A DNA stretch of 64,000 nt from Chloroflexota bacterium. GTDB lineage: Bacteria; Chloroflexota; Anaerolineae; Anaerolineales; Villigracilaceae. The translations under genes and the position numbers were made by a program. The DNA lies in contig JACAEM010000031.1 in assembly GCA_013388855.1 (NCBI GenBank), forward strand, positions 1 through 64,000. Reading direction: 5' to 3'. Under the pieces are notes generated by a model that saw nothing but the letters and a program-made list of their open reading frames with translations, was not told the DNA's origin and did not search any database. Shown here in pieces: positions 24,288 to 32,743 of the stretch (its first letter is position 1; the number at the start of each line of letters is the position of its first letter).

Positions 24288-24898
24288 AACCTTCCCAGAA
24301 GGCCCTTCCATAATTGATATAAACCGAAACAGAATAGCGCCGCCGCCGAGATGCCAAGCAGAACGCGGCGGACCGTATTTCCGAGATTTCTCATGAAACT
24401 GAACACAAAGATGATCACCATCAGGGAAAGAATGAATGTAACGTAGAAGCCTACCATGAAGGCGAATCCCCACGCCGGGTTTTCGCGCCAGCCTGCGACC
24501 AGGATCGGACCTGTCACGAGGCTCCAAAAGATGTAGGGCCCTGGGCTTAGCACATTCACGAACGCGGCTTTGAACACACTTTGTTGTGCTGATGTCTCTG
24601 TCACGGTTGTGTTGGTTTCGAAATCCCGCCACGATCTATACGTGCCATATGCCAGATACAAAACAAACAATCCCCCGGCAACATAAAGAAATTTCTGAAA
24701 CCAGGATGGTACTTGACTCAACGCCAGCAGGCAGAGCGCGATGATCGGCCCGTCGCTGATCAGCGGTGCGAACGCGGCGGGCAGCGATTTTTTCCATCCC
24801 CTGACAAGCGCCTGGGAGATGATGTAGGTTTGCAGGGGACCCGGTTGAGCCGCTGCGGCGAATCCATAACCAATACCTTGCAGGATGTAGATCCACAT
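24284..24898 (-). CDS. LysE family translocator
   Basis: A 204-residue membrane protein with six helices. It begins MWIYILQGIGYGFAAAAQPG, with the AAxPGP motif of the LysE/RhtB family (AAQPGPLQ), and has NVLSPGPYIFWSLVTGP midway. Members export amino acids or small metabolites. It is the last of a minus-strand set (small oxidase-related gene, ABM monooxygenase, LysE) and converges with the acyltransferase gene, overlapping it by 4 bases. Confidence 0.85.
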   Translation of the reverse strand: MWIYILQGIGYGFAAAAQPGPLQTYIISQALVRGWKKSLPAAFAPLISDGPIIALCLLALSQVPSWFQKFLYVAGGLFVLYLAYGTYRSWRDFETNTTVTETSAQQSVFKAAFVNVLSPGPYIFWSLVTGPILVAGWRENPAWGFAFMVGFYVTFILSLMVIIFVFSFMRNLGNTVRRVLLGISAAALFCFGLYQLWKGLLGRF

Positions 24899-25213
24899 TT
24901 ATGACTGTCCCACCACTTCGTAATGGACAACCTTCGGTTCGAACTCGAGCAGAAATTCCTCGTCTTCCGGGTAATACCTGGCAACTTCCGCATCTTCACC
25001 GGCAAAGGCTTTGATGGAGTCCATGTTTCTCCAAAAGGTAAGTGTGATGAAGTGAGTGATGTCACCTTCCACCCGTTCGAGGATATGGACACTGAGATTC
25101 CCTGCCACGGCTTGATAATCCGGAATGGCGCGCTTATTCAAAAACGCACGATATTCTTTTGCCTTGATGCTTGGCACCCTGCCATGCCACATTCTGACGA
25201 TCATCCCGGTCAT
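24899..25213 (-). CDS. Antibiotic biosynthesis monooxygenase-like protein
   Basis: A 104-residue ferredoxin-like-fold protein. It has the ABM-domain layout: MIVRMWHGRVPSIKAKEYRA at the start, HILERVEGDITHFITLTFW in the middle and a C-terminal FEPKVVHYEVVG strand. Family members range from quinone monooxygenases to heme-degrading enzymes; many are uncharacterised. Its ATG overlaps the stop of the upstream 55-codon gene (ATGA) and lysE follows directly, so the three genes form an operon. Confidence 0.75.
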   Translation of the reverse strand: MTGMIVRMWHGRVPSIKAKEYRAFLNKRAIPDYQAVAGNLSVHILERVEGDITHFITLTFWRNMDSIKAFAGEDAEVARYYPEDEEFLLEFEPKVVHYEVVGQS

Positions 25214-25377
25214 TCTGCCTCAAACACGAACTTGGTCGGATCTTGTGTGAAATTCGACCACGCGATGCACGGACGCGGGGTGAATACGAACGGTCCGCTC
25301 TCGTCCCATTGATGGGCGGGCGACAGGCCCACATATCCAGGGGGAAATGTCGGACGGGTGATCTTTGGTGTATTCAT
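25210..25377 (-). CDS. 55-residue protein resembling the ends of a flavin-split-barrel protein
   Basis: A 55-codon gene with a clear AAGGAG 9 bases before the ATG and a 4-base overlap with the next gene. Its first half (ITRPTFPPGYVGLSPAHQWD) resembles the N-terminus, and its second half (FVFTPRPCIAWSNFTQDPTK, then FVFE) the C-terminus, of pyridoxamine-5'-phosphate-oxidase-like proteins about 140-170 residues long. The flavin-binding middle is absent, as though lost by an in-frame deletion. This comparison is from memory. It may be a remnant that still supports coupled translation. Confidence 0.6.
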   Translation of the reverse strand: MNTPKITRPTFPPGYVGLSPAHQWDESGPFVFTPRPCIAWSNFTQDPTKFVFEAE

Positions 25378-25420
25378 GTTTGTCTCCTTATTAAAGTCCG
25401 ATCAGTCATGCGAACATCGT

Positions 25421-26041
25421 TTAGGTGTGCGCCGGCCGCATCCGATTGAACTTCAAAGTATCCCACCAAAGCCCAAAACGGTACCCCAGCCAGCCGGTGA
25501 TGTATCCGCCGAATACATCCACGATGTAATGCTGTTTGGTGAATAATGTGGAAAGCGAAACGATGATGACGATCACGAACCACAGCCATTTTTGTTGGGG
25601 ATACCAATCACTGTACAAGAGAGCGAGGATCGTGGTGATATAAACGTGCGCGCTGGGAAATGCATCGTGATCGCCGCCTGCCACCTGGATGGAAAGCAAT
25701 AGCTTCGAGAGAAAATCGATGCCGGGGATTTCCGTCTGAGTCACATACGTAGGGAACAAAAGAAAGATGGAGACGCCAAGTGTGCAGGTGAAAAAGAGTC
25801 CGGCGATGGCTCTGCGGAATCGCTGCTCATCCATTTTCCATACCAGCCATCCAAGCGCAAATACCCATAATGGATAACAGGCCACGTATGGAATGACCCA
25901 ACCCACTTGCAGTGGAAAGACATCCCATGGCAGTTTGGGCTCGATGCCGCCTTCCATGAACAGGCTCGTAGGTGTGTAAATCGCCTGTATCATGATTACG
26001 GCAACGAGCAGCAAAATTCGTTTTCTAAGCGGCGTTTTCAT
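25421..26041 (-). CDS. PAP2-family phosphatase
   Basis: A 206-residue membrane phosphatase with about six helices. The PAP2 active-site motifs are visible: GGDHDAFPSAHVYITT (PSAH) and SLSTLFTKQHYIVDVFGG (SxxTxxHxxxD). The first motif's Lys/Arg region is not obvious, as in inositol-phosphotransferase-like members. It would dephosphorylate a lipid phosphate or transfer a phospho-group at the membrane face. Its start overlaps the end of the homocysteine methyltransferase gene by 17 bases. Confidence 0.85.
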   Translation of the reverse strand: MKTPLRKRILLLVAVIMIQAIYTPTSLFMEGGIEPKLPWDVFPLQVGWVIPYVACYPLWVFALGWLVWKMDEQRFRRAIAGLFFTCTLGVSIFLLFPTYVTQTEIPGIDFLSKLLLSIQVAGGDHDAFPSAHVYITTILALLYSDWYPQQKWLWFVIVIIVSLSTLFTKQHYIVDVFGGYITGWLGYRFGLWWDTLKFNRMRPAHT

Positions 26042-26984
26042 GTTGACTTGGCAATCTTACCCAACTGGCAATGTCTTGTATATCTTTGGGCGATGTGCGG
26101 CAGCAGCCGCCAATCAGACGCGCACCCGCAGCGTACCAAACCTTGGCTTCTTCGCCGAAAGACGAATACGCGGAATGCCCGTCCCAGTCGTTTTTCGAGG
26201 CGTCGTAGGTTTCGCCCGAATTGGGATACACGAGAATGGGCTTGCTCGTCGCCTTCTTTGCCTCACGGATCAATGCCGGGATAAAACGCGGCGAAGTGCA
26301 ATTGACTCCGACCGCCGCCACCTGCGGACTCGCCTCGACCTGCCGGATACACACTTCGAGCCTTTCCTCCTCACAGACGTGCGCTTCATCCTTACAACTG
26401 AAACTGATCCACGCGCTCACGCCGGGGAACTCGCCCAAGAGTTTGACCAGCGCCCGCGCCTCGAGGGGGGAGGGAATCGTCTCGCAAGCCAGTAACTCCG
26501 CGCCGGCTTCAATCAGGGCTTTCATGCGCGGACGGTGGAACGCAATCAACTGCTCCTCGGTCAAACCGTAATTTCCGCGATACTCCGAGCCGTCAGCCAG
26601 ATACGCGCCGTACGGTCCGACAGAGGCGGCGACGAATGGCTTTTCCCGGCCAATGCGGTTCTTTTCATCCACCCAGAATTCATCCCGCGCTTCGATGGCG
26701 AGCCGCACCGATTTTTTGACGAGTTCGACAGCCTGTTCCCGGCTCAAACCGCGCTTTATGAAACCCTCGAGGGTGGCTTGGTAACTGGCGGTGATGGCGC
26801 AGTCCGCGCCGGCTTTGAAATAGTCATAGTGGAGCTGTTTGATGGCTTCGGGTGTTTCCAACAGCACCTTCGCCGACCACAACTCATCCTTCAGGTTGTA
26901 GCCGCGGCGTTCGAGTTCGGTGGCGAGCGCGCCGTCTATGACGAGTACGGGATAGTGGTTCAGGATGGATGCGATGGGGTTCAT
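26025..26984 (-). CDS. mmuM: Homocysteine S-methyltransferase
   Basis: A 319-residue zinc-dependent methyltransferase of the MmuM/BHMT type. It has VIDGALATELERRGYNLKDE, the Zn ligand region VGVNCTSPRF and the Cys-Cys pair IGGCCRTSPKDI. The gene most resembles S-methylmethionine-using enzymes, making methionine from homocysteine. No Shine-Dalgarno sequence precedes the ATG. Instead TGG-TATCCT lies 7 bases before it, so the mRNA is probably leaderless. The PAP2 gene overlaps its 3' end. Confidence 0.9.
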   Translation of the reverse strand: MNPIASILNHYPVLVIDGALATELERRGYNLKDELWSAKVLLETPEAIKQLHYDYFKAGADCAITASYQATLEGFIKRGLSREQAVELVKKSVRLAIEARDEFWVDEKNRIGREKPFVAASVGPYGAYLADGSEYRGNYGLTEEQLIAFHRPRMKALIEAGAELLACETIPSPLEARALVKLLGEFPGVSAWISFSCKDEAHVCEEERLEVCIRQVEASPQVAAVGVNCTSPRFIPALIREAKKATSKPILVYPNSGETYDASKNDWDGHSAYSSFGEEAKVWYAAGARLIGGCCRTSPKDIQDIASWVRLPSQHENAA

Positions 26985-26991
26985 GTGCGCG

Positions 26992-27000
26992 AGGATACCA
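26992..27000 (-). promoter_or_regulatory. Start-proximal extended -10 of mmuM
   Basis: On the minus strand, TGG precedes TATCCT (26997-26992), which lies 7 bases before the ATG at 26984. This is the spacing expected for transcription starting at the initiation codon. The -10 matches 4 of 6 bases plus the upstream TG. Confidence 0.5.
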
Positions 27001-27070
27001 TGAATTCACTCATTCGAAAGAACGCCCCTCTATCATATCCCGACCTTCAGGACGGCTCGTTCAACGACCA

Positions 27071-27121
27071 TTGACAGGCAACGGCATATCGAGTATGATA
27101 TATCATATTATGATATATCAT
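27071..27121 (+). promoter_or_regulatory. padR promoter with repeated PadR-type operator
   Basis: TTGACA (27071-27076) and TATGAT (27094-27099) are separated by 17 bases. The perfect palindrome ATGATATATCAT occurs twice, at 27095-27106 and 27110-27121, on a 15-base period, and a partial third copy continues to about 27129. The first copy overlaps the -10. This fits PadR self-repression. Confidence 0.8.
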
Positions 27122-27144
27122 ATTATGATTATTAGGTGAAACCC

Positions 27145-27495
27145 ATGGCATATGATCCCATCTTCTACTTACCCCTGACCGAGTCAACATTTTATATTTT
27201 GCTCAGCCTCGCGCCCGGCAGAAAACACGGATATGCCATCATGAAGGATGTAAAGGACTTGAGCCGGAGAAGGGTAAATCTGAGTACGAGCACCCTGTAT
27301 ACGGCGGTCGGACGCCTGTTGGATCAGGGGTTGATCGAACGTCTTCATGACGGCGGACAAGAATCGGGTCCGGGTTTGACGCGTAAATCCTACGAGCTGA
27401 CCGATCTGGGCAGGCGAGTCCTTGAAGCGGAGCATGTTCGTTTGCAGGGCATGGTCAAGGAAGCGCGCCTGCGCTTGAGGGAGGGCGGGGCATGA
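27145..27495 (+). CDS. PadR family transcriptional regulator
   Basis: A 116-residue PadR winged-helix protein. It begins MAYDPIFYLPLTESTFYILL and contains HGYAIMKDV, LSTSTLYTAVGRLLDQGLIE and the wing segment RKSYELTDLGRRVLEAE. The ATG at 27145 is preferred to a GTG at 27136 because AGGTGA lies 5 bases upstream of the ATG. Repeated palindromes overlap its promoter. Its stop overlaps the start of the next gene (ATGA), a common pairing of PadR with a membrane protein. Confidence 0.93.
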   Translation: MAYDPIFYLPLTESTFYILLSLAPGRKHGYAIMKDVKDLSRRRVNLSTSTLYTAVGRLLDQGLIERLHDGGQESGPGLTRKSYELTDLGRRVLEAEHVRLQGMVKEARLRLREGGA

Positions 27496-28532
27496 AAAGC
27501 CTGTATGCCCTGCTCTTGTATTTGTTCCCGAGGACGTATCGGGAGGAATACGGCGAGGAATTGCAGGCGGTCTTCAATTTGTCAATGGACGATGCGTCAG
27601 CCAAAGGGGGCTTCGAAGCGATGAGCGTCACCCTGCGTGAATTGAGAGGATTGCCGTACGCGATCCTCCATGCGCATCTGCGAGAGAGGAGAAAGGCAAA
27701 GATGGCTGGAAAATTCGCTTCACGCTTTGACTTTGAGCCGGGTTCGGGCAAAGAGACCTTTGCCGCGCTGACGCCGTTCCTGTTCAGCATGGCAATGGTC
27801 CTGTTTGGTTACCTCGCCAGGCATTGGATCGCCCCCATATGGGCGTCGATTGCCTTTGTCATCCTCTTTTGGTCCGCGGTGCTTGGCTTGTTCCTGCTCG
27901 GCTCCGCCAAAGGCTTGCCGCGCTGGTTCCTGCCGTATTTGGGGGTACTGTTGGCAATTGCCTCCCTTCTGTTCTTCAACTTCCTTGTAAATTTGAGGTT
28001 GGACGTTTGGTGGCACAGATCATCAGGGTGGGGGGACGATTTCAATTTTGGAAACTTCTTATGGATAGGATTGATCCTTCTGGTGTTCCTTTTGCTTGCC
28101 ATATCGAGATCGGTTCCGAGGTTCCGCCCCTTTTACCAGCGGCTCCGGGACGATTGGCCCCTTCTTTCTTTTTTGTTGTATGGGACGATCCCCATGATCC
28201 TCTGGCTTAACTTCGATGATTACGTGAACGAAGAGCCTTTTTTCGCCCTATCCATCTTGATGCTCACGCTTGGCGGATGGTTCTATCTGCGAAAGGACAA
28301 ACCGTTGAACCGCTTCATGTCGTTGCAGATCGGGCTGGGTTTGTCCATGGTCACGGCAGCGGCGGGCAAGGCGGCTTTGATATTATGGTCCCGGTCTCAG
28401 GAACTCGATTTTATTTTGACAGATGAACTGGTCTTCACGCTGGAGACCTGGCTCTGGCTGGCGGCGATTCTGTCGCTTCCGTATTTATTCCGTCTGTTGC
28501 CGCGGGCAGAGCTGCCTTCTCAAACAGTTTGA
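27492..28532 (+). CDS. PadR-coupled multi-span membrane protein
   Basis: A 346-residue protein. Its cytoplasmic N-terminus MKSLYALLLYLFPRTYREEY with GEELQAVFNLSM is typical of proteins encoded directly after padR genes. About eight to nine membrane helices follow (for example TPFLFSMAMVLFGYLARHWI and ASIAFVILFWSAVLGLFLLG). Function unknown; it may sense or respond to membrane conditions under PadR control. It overlaps the convergent MFS gene by 13 bases. Confidence 0.8.
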   Translation: MKSLYALLLYLFPRTYREEYGEELQAVFNLSMDDASAKGGFEAMSVTLRELRGLPYAILHAHLRERRKAKMAGKFASRFDFEPGSGKETFAALTPFLFSMAMVLFGYLARHWIAPIWASIAFVILFWSAVLGLFLLGSAKGLPRWFLPYLGVLLAIASLLFFNFLVNLRLDVWWHRSSGWGDDFNFGNFLWIGLILLVFLLLAISRSVPRFRPFYQRLRDDWPLLSFLLYGTIPMILWLNFDDYVNEEPFFALSILMLTLGGWFYLRKDKPLNRFMSLQIGLGLSMVTAAAGKAALILWSRSQELDFILTDELVFTLETWLWLAAILSLPYLFRLLPRAELPSQTV

Positions 28533-29695
28533 TTCATCTCTATGCGGGGCTTTCTCCCAGTCATTCGGAGGATCAGGAAGATACCAATAAGCAAAATTAA
28601 AACGACCGTGTACGCCAAGCGGATTCCGACGGCGTCTGCCAGCCCGCCCAATGCGAGGGGCAGGGCAAGGATTGCTGTCCCTGACGCCAGAGTGGCTCGC
28701 GCTCCCGCCTGGACAGTGTTCCCGTTCGAGGCGTTGATCGCCAGTGACAGGGTCAGGGGATAGAGATTGGCGACCCCCAAACCGGTGAGGAAGAGACCGC
28801 TCAGCGCGGCAAGAACGTTCTCTGTGCGCCAGAAGAGCAGAAAGCCGATCCCGGCGACGACAATGGAAACGGTAACCACAGCACGAGTCGAGAACCACTG
28901 GACGAGCCGGCTGCCGAGGAGCCGCCCGATGATCATCGCCATGAGGAACAAGCTGACCGCTTGAGCCGCATCGGCCTTGGTTAACCTGAGAACTTGTTCG
29001 ATGTAGTCCGCGCTCCAGAAGACCATGCAAAATTCCACGGAGACCCCGAGCACGATGCCCACCCAGTAAAGCCAGAAGAGGGGAGGAAGAGGCTGTTCGG
29101 ACTGGACCAATTCTTTGGTGGAGGTTGAAGCGGCGGCAGAGGAGGAGTCCCTTCCGATGGTGAGGAACATCAAGAGCGGAATCCCTGCCATGAGACCCAG
29201 AGCCCACCGCCATTCCCCGATGGAATGAGCGGACCATCCCACCAGCAACGGCACAAAAGTGGAGAACAGGGAGGCGATGACATTGGCTTCGGAGAGCGCG
29301 ACTGCTTTCATCTCGCCGTGCTGATCTGCCAGCGCCGCTGGGACGATGGCGAGAATAAGCGAGCCGACCAGTCCCATGAGGAAGGATGCGCCGATGGTGA
29401 CGACGGGATGCCTGCCTGCGAGCAGGAGCAGGGCGCTCAGGCTCATGCCGAAAAGCCCTAGCCAGAGGGAGTAACGGGGTCCGATGCGCCGAATGACCAG
29501 ATGCCCGCCCACGCCGACCAGCAGGATGCCGATGGCAAATGCCGTGAAGTGGAAACTGCTGACGGTGTACGTCAGTTGGAGTTCCTCCTTGATGAACGGT
29601 GTGATGGGCCCCAGTGCGTTGAGATAGTAGCCGTAGAAGGCGATTGAAAGATACGCCAACCACGTGAAGCGGTCACGGTGAAAGGTGTGTTGCAT
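28520..29695 (-). CDS. MFS transporter
   Basis: A 391-residue permease with 12 predicted helices. It begins MQHTFHRDRFTWLAYLSIAF, has a central hydrophilic loop at about residues 190-210 (RDSSSAAASTSTKELVQSEQ) and ends RKPRIEMNQTV. The N-terminal half has GHLVIRRIGPRYSL in the loop 2-3 position. Substrate unknown. GGAG lies upstream of the ATG. It sits downstream of gcvPB, separated by a strong terminator, so it is probably its own unit. Confidence 0.85.
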   Translation of the reverse strand: MQHTFHRDRFTWLAYLSIAFYGYYLNALGPITPFIKEELQLTYTVSSFHFTAFAIGILLVGVGGHLVIRRIGPRYSLWLGLFGMSLSALLLLAGRHPVVTIGASFLMGLVGSLILAIVPAALADQHGEMKAVALSEANVIASLFSTFVPLLVGWSAHSIGEWRWALGLMAGIPLLMFLTIGRDSSSAAASTSTKELVQSEQPLPPLFWLYWVGIVLGVSVEFCMVFWSADYIEQVLRLTKADAAQAVSLFLMAMIIGRLLGSRLVQWFSTRAVVTVSIVVAGIGFLLFWRTENVLAALSGLFLTGLGVANLYPLTLSLAINASNGNTVQAGARATLASGTAILALPLALGGLADAVGIRLAYTVVLILLIGIFLILRMTGRKPRIEMNQTV

Positions 29696-29740
29696 GATGA
29701 GGGTCTCCTTGTGAGGGCATTGTAATCCGCTTTGTGGAAT

Positions 29741-29777
29741 GAAAAGACCTCGGAATTCTCAAAGAACTCCGAGGTCT
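29741..29777 (-). terminator. Terminator after gcvPB
   Basis: On the minus strand, AGACCTCGGA (29777-29768) pairs with TCCGAGGTCT (29754-29745), followed by TTTTC. A second inner pairing extends the stem. It lies about 50 bases beyond the gcvPB stop and closes the glycine cleavage operon. Confidence 0.75.
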
Positions 29778-29827
29778 CGCCTTTTGAAATGGCAGGGGCA
29801 GATAGCTGCCCGCCCCTACGAATAACA

Positions 29828-31339
29828 TTACGCTTCCAAATCGTAATTCTCCGGCAGCCAGCAGCAAAGCACCAATTCTCTCGCCGCTTTGACCTCGTCC
29901 ATTCTGCCGAATTTGGTGGTGTGCGGCGCAGACTTGACGAGTTCGGGCTGGGTCTTCGCTTCTTCGGCAATCTTGATGAGCGCGTCGGCAAAGGCGTCGA
30001 GCGTGTCCTTGTTTTCGGTCTCGGTCGGTTCGATCATCAGCGCTTCGTGGACGATGAGCGGGAAGTAGTTGGTGGGCGGATGGAAGTTGTAGTCCATCAG
30101 GCGCTTGGCGATGTCGAGGGCGCGCACGTCGGAACCTTCGAAGCGTCCTTCGGCGACGAACTCGTGCATGCACGTTCTATCGTATGGGATGTGATAGGTA
30201 TTTCGCAAGCGGGCTTGCAGATAGTTGGCATTCAGCACCGCATACTGGGCGATGTCCTTGAGTCCGTCGGGACCGTGCATGGCGATGTAGGTGAAGGCGC
30301 GCACCAAACCGCCGCCGAAATGTCCGTGGAAGGCTTTCATGCGCCCGATGGTCTTGGCGGGTTTGACGAAGCCATAGAGCGGGGGCATGTCGTCTTCGCC
30401 CTCTTCGATGATGCCGACGATCGGCTCGGGGAGGAAGTCCACGAGATGCGCGGCGACTCCCACTGGACCTGAACCTGGTCCGCCGCCCCCGTGCGGGACA
30501 GCAAACGTCTTGTGCAGGTTGAAGTGCATCACGTCGAAGCCCAAATCGCCGGGGCGGACAATGCCGAGCAGGGCGTTGAGGTTTGCGCCGTCGCCGTACA
30601 TCAAGCCGCCGCAGCCGTGAACGAGTTCGATGACCTTCTCGATGTTTTCATCGAACAGACCGAGCGTGTTGGGGTTGGTGAGCATCATGCCGACGACGGT
30701 ATCGTCGCAGGCGGCTTCAAGGGCTTTGAGGTCCACGTTGCCGCGCGAGTCGGAGGGGATTTGGACGACCTGCAAGCCCATCATGCCGGAGGATGCGGGG
30801 TTGGTGCCGTGCGCGGAATCGGGGATGAGCATCTTCACGCGTTTATGGTCGCCGCGCGATTTGTGGTAGGCGCGCATGATGAGTACGCCCGTGAATTCTC
30901 CGTGTGCGCCCGCGGCGGGCTGTAACGTCACGCCTGCGAAGCCGCTGATTTCCTTCAGCCATTCCTGCAACTGGTACATCAGTGCAAGGTTGCCCTGCAC
31001 GGTTTCGATGGGCTGCAAGGGATGGGTGTAAAGGAATCCTGGCAGGCGGCAGGTGTCTTCGTTGATTTTCGGGTTGTACTTCATCGTGCAGGAGCCGAGC
31101 GGGTAGAAGCCTGTGTCCACCGAATAGTTGAAGGAGGAGAGGTGCATGTAGTGGCGGACAACGTCCACTTCGGCGAGTTCGGGCAGGGGCAGGTCGGGGC
31201 GGAGTAACTCTTCGGGAGGCAGAGCAGTTTCGGGGACGTCGGAAGCGGGGAAGGTCACGCCCGTCCGTCCTGGAGAGGAGAGTTCGAAGATGGTCGGTTC
31301 GACGATCTTGACCTGGGTTTGTTCAGGGGCTTCAATCAT
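29828..31339 (-). CDS. gcvPB: Glycine dehydrogenase (decarboxylating), subunit 2
   Basis: A 503-residue PLP-dependent P-protein subunit. The PLP lysine lies in HFNLHKTFAVPHGGGGPG (about residues 265-282). Conserved parts include PLGSCTMKYNPKINE and FTGVLIMRAYHKSRGD. It pairs with GcvPA to decarboxylate glycine and pass the aminomethyl group to lipoyl-GcvH. Its start overlaps the end of gcvPA by 8 bases. It is last in an operon controlled by a glycine riboswitch. Confidence 0.97.
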   Translation of the reverse strand: MIEAPEQTQVKIVEPTIFELSSPGRTGVTFPASDVPETALPPEELLRPDLPLPELAEVDVVRHYMHLSSFNYSVDTGFYPLGSCTMKYNPKINEDTCRLPGFLYTHPLQPIETVQGNLALMYQLQEWLKEISGFAGVTLQPAAGAHGEFTGVLIMRAYHKSRGDHKRVKMLIPDSAHGTNPASSGMMGLQVVQIPSDSRGNVDLKALEAACDDTVVGMMLTNPNTLGLFDENIEKVIELVHGCGGLMYGDGANLNALLGIVRPGDLGFDVMHFNLHKTFAVPHGGGGPGSGPVGVAAHLVDFLPEPIVGIIEEGEDDMPPLYGFVKPAKTIGRMKAFHGHFGGGLVRAFTYIAMHGPDGLKDIAQYAVLNANYLQARLRNTYHIPYDRTCMHEFVAEGRFEGSDVRALDIAKRLMDYNFHPPTNYFPLIVHEALMIEPTETENKDTLDAFADALIKIAEEAKTQPELVKSAPHTTKFGRMDEVKAARELVLCCWLPENYDLEA

Positions 31340-32687
31340 GGCTCACCTCCGACAACACTTCGACAAGCGTGTCAATATCTTCCTTGGTGTTCATCTCGGT
31401 CACGGCAATCAGCATGTGGTCTTTGAGCGCGGGGTAATCCTGACCGAGGTCGTAGCCGCCGAGGATGCCGTGTTCGAGCAGATGCGCGTTGACTTCCTCG
31501 ACGGGACGGTTGACGCACAGTGCAAACTCATGGAAGAACGGTTCGCTGAAGCACAGACCCATGCCTTCGATTTTGCTGAGTTGCGCGGCGGCGTAATGCG
31601 CTTTTTGATAGCACAGTTCAGCAACCTGGCGCAAACCCTTTTTGCCAAGCAGGGAAAGATAGACCGCCGTGCCGAGGGCGACCAATCCCTGATTGGTGCA
31701 GATGTTGGACGTGGCGCGTTCGCGTTTGATGTGCTGTTCGCGCGCGGTGAGGGTGAGGACGTAGGAACGCTGTCCCTTGCTGTCCACCGTTTCGCCGACG
31801 AGACGCCCCGCCATCTTGTGGACGTATTGTTTGCGCGTCGTGAAAAAGCCAACGCTGGGTCCGCCATACCACATGGGGATGCCCAGCGGCTGTCCGTCGC
31901 CGACGACGATGTCGGCGCCCATCGAGCCTGGGGTCTTGAAGAGGGCAAGAGCGGTGGGGTTGGCGACGATGCAGGCTAACGCGCCTTTGGCGTGGATGCC
32001 TTCGATGAGTTTGGTGTAGTCGTAAATGCGCCCGAAGAAATCGGGGTATTGGACGATGACGAGGCAGGTGGCATCGTCCACGAGGGACAGCAGGTCAGAA
32101 GGCTGGTAATCGGTAATGGGGAATTGGTCGTCGCCGGCGAGTTGCAGGTCCATGCCCTGGGTGTAGGTGCGGATGACGGCGCGGTATTGCGGGTGGACGG
32201 TGGGCGCGACGACGACTTTCCTGCGCTTGCCGCGGAATTGTGCAAACGCCATGTTGACGGCTTCTGCGGCGGCGGTGGCGCCGTCGTAGTGCGAGGCGTT
32301 CGAGACCTCCATGCCTGTCAGCGCGCACATGAGGGACTGGTACTCGAAGATGGCTTGCAGAGTCCCTTGCGAGATTTCAGGCTGATAGGGAGTGTAGGCG
32401 GTGTAGAACTCGCCGCGGCGCAGGATGTGGTCCACGACGGAGGGGATGTAGTGGTTGTACATGCCCGCGCCGAGGAAGGAGATGAGGTCGCTGCGGACGT
32501 TTTCGTTCGCCTGCGCGAGACCTGAGAGTTCGTCCAGCGCTTCCATTTCGGTGAGCGCGGGGGGCAGGTCGAGTTTGGGGAAGCGATGTTTGGCGGGGAC
32601 GTCCTCGAACAGTTCGTCGAGCGATTGGACGCCGATGGTCGCCAGCATCGCATCCCGTTCTTTGGGACTGATGGGAATATAGGTCAT
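31332..32687 (-). CDS. gcvPA: Glycine dehydrogenase (decarboxylating), subunit 1
   Basis: A 451-residue N-terminal half of the split P-protein. It starts MTYIPISPKERDAMLATIGV and contains GAGMYNHYIPSVVDHILRRG, TAYTPYQPEISQGTLQ and YGGPSVGFFTTRKQYVHKMA. It lacks the PLP lysine, which is on GcvPB, as expected for the two-gene form. It overlaps gcvPB and is separated from gcvH by a 56-base linker made almost wholly of a palindrome. Confidence 0.97.
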   Translation of the reverse strand: MTYIPISPKERDAMLATIGVQSLDELFEDVPAKHRFPKLDLPPALTEMEALDELSGLAQANENVRSDLISFLGAGMYNHYIPSVVDHILRRGEFYTAYTPYQPEISQGTLQAIFEYQSLMCALTGMEVSNASHYDGATAAAEAVNMAFAQFRGKRRKVVVAPTVHPQYRAVIRTYTQGMDLQLAGDDQFPITDYQPSDLLSLVDDATCLVIVQYPDFFGRIYDYTKLIEGIHAKGALACIVANPTALALFKTPGSMGADIVVGDGQPLGIPMWYGGPSVGFFTTRKQYVHKMAGRLVGETVDSKGQRSYVLTLTAREQHIKRERATSNICTNQGLVALGTAVYLSLLGKKGLRQVAELCYQKAHYAAAQLSKIEGMGLCFSEPFFHEFALCVNRPVEEVNAHLLEHGILGGYDLGQDYPALKDHMLIAVTEMNTKEDIDTLVEVLSEVSHD

Positions 32688-32699
32688 GGTGACTCCATG

Positions 32700-32741
32700 T
32701 TGGTAATTGGTAAATGGTAATTACCACTTACCAATTACCAA
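32700..32741. repeat. Intra-operon palindrome of repeated words
   Basis: TTGGTAATTGGTAA (32700-32713) is mirrored by TTACCAATTACCAA (32728-32741), with GGTAATTACC at the centre. The arms are tandem copies of TTGGTAA. It occupies nearly all of the gcvH-gcvPA spacer. It would form a stable RNA hairpin without a clean T run after it, so it is more likely a repeat or mRNA-stability element than a terminator. Confidence 0.75.
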
Positions 32742-32743
32742 TA

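Noticed and set aside
27095-27129. Repeats at the padR promoter as a mini CRISPR
   Set aside because: Units are perfect 12-bp palindromes on a 15-bp period without unique spacers; a repressor site explains them better.
28485-29663. A 392-codon minus-strand frame overlapping the MFS gene in another phase
   Set aside because: Its translation is Arg/His/Ser-rich with no hydrophobic helices, whereas the other phase gives a clean 12-helix MFS protein.
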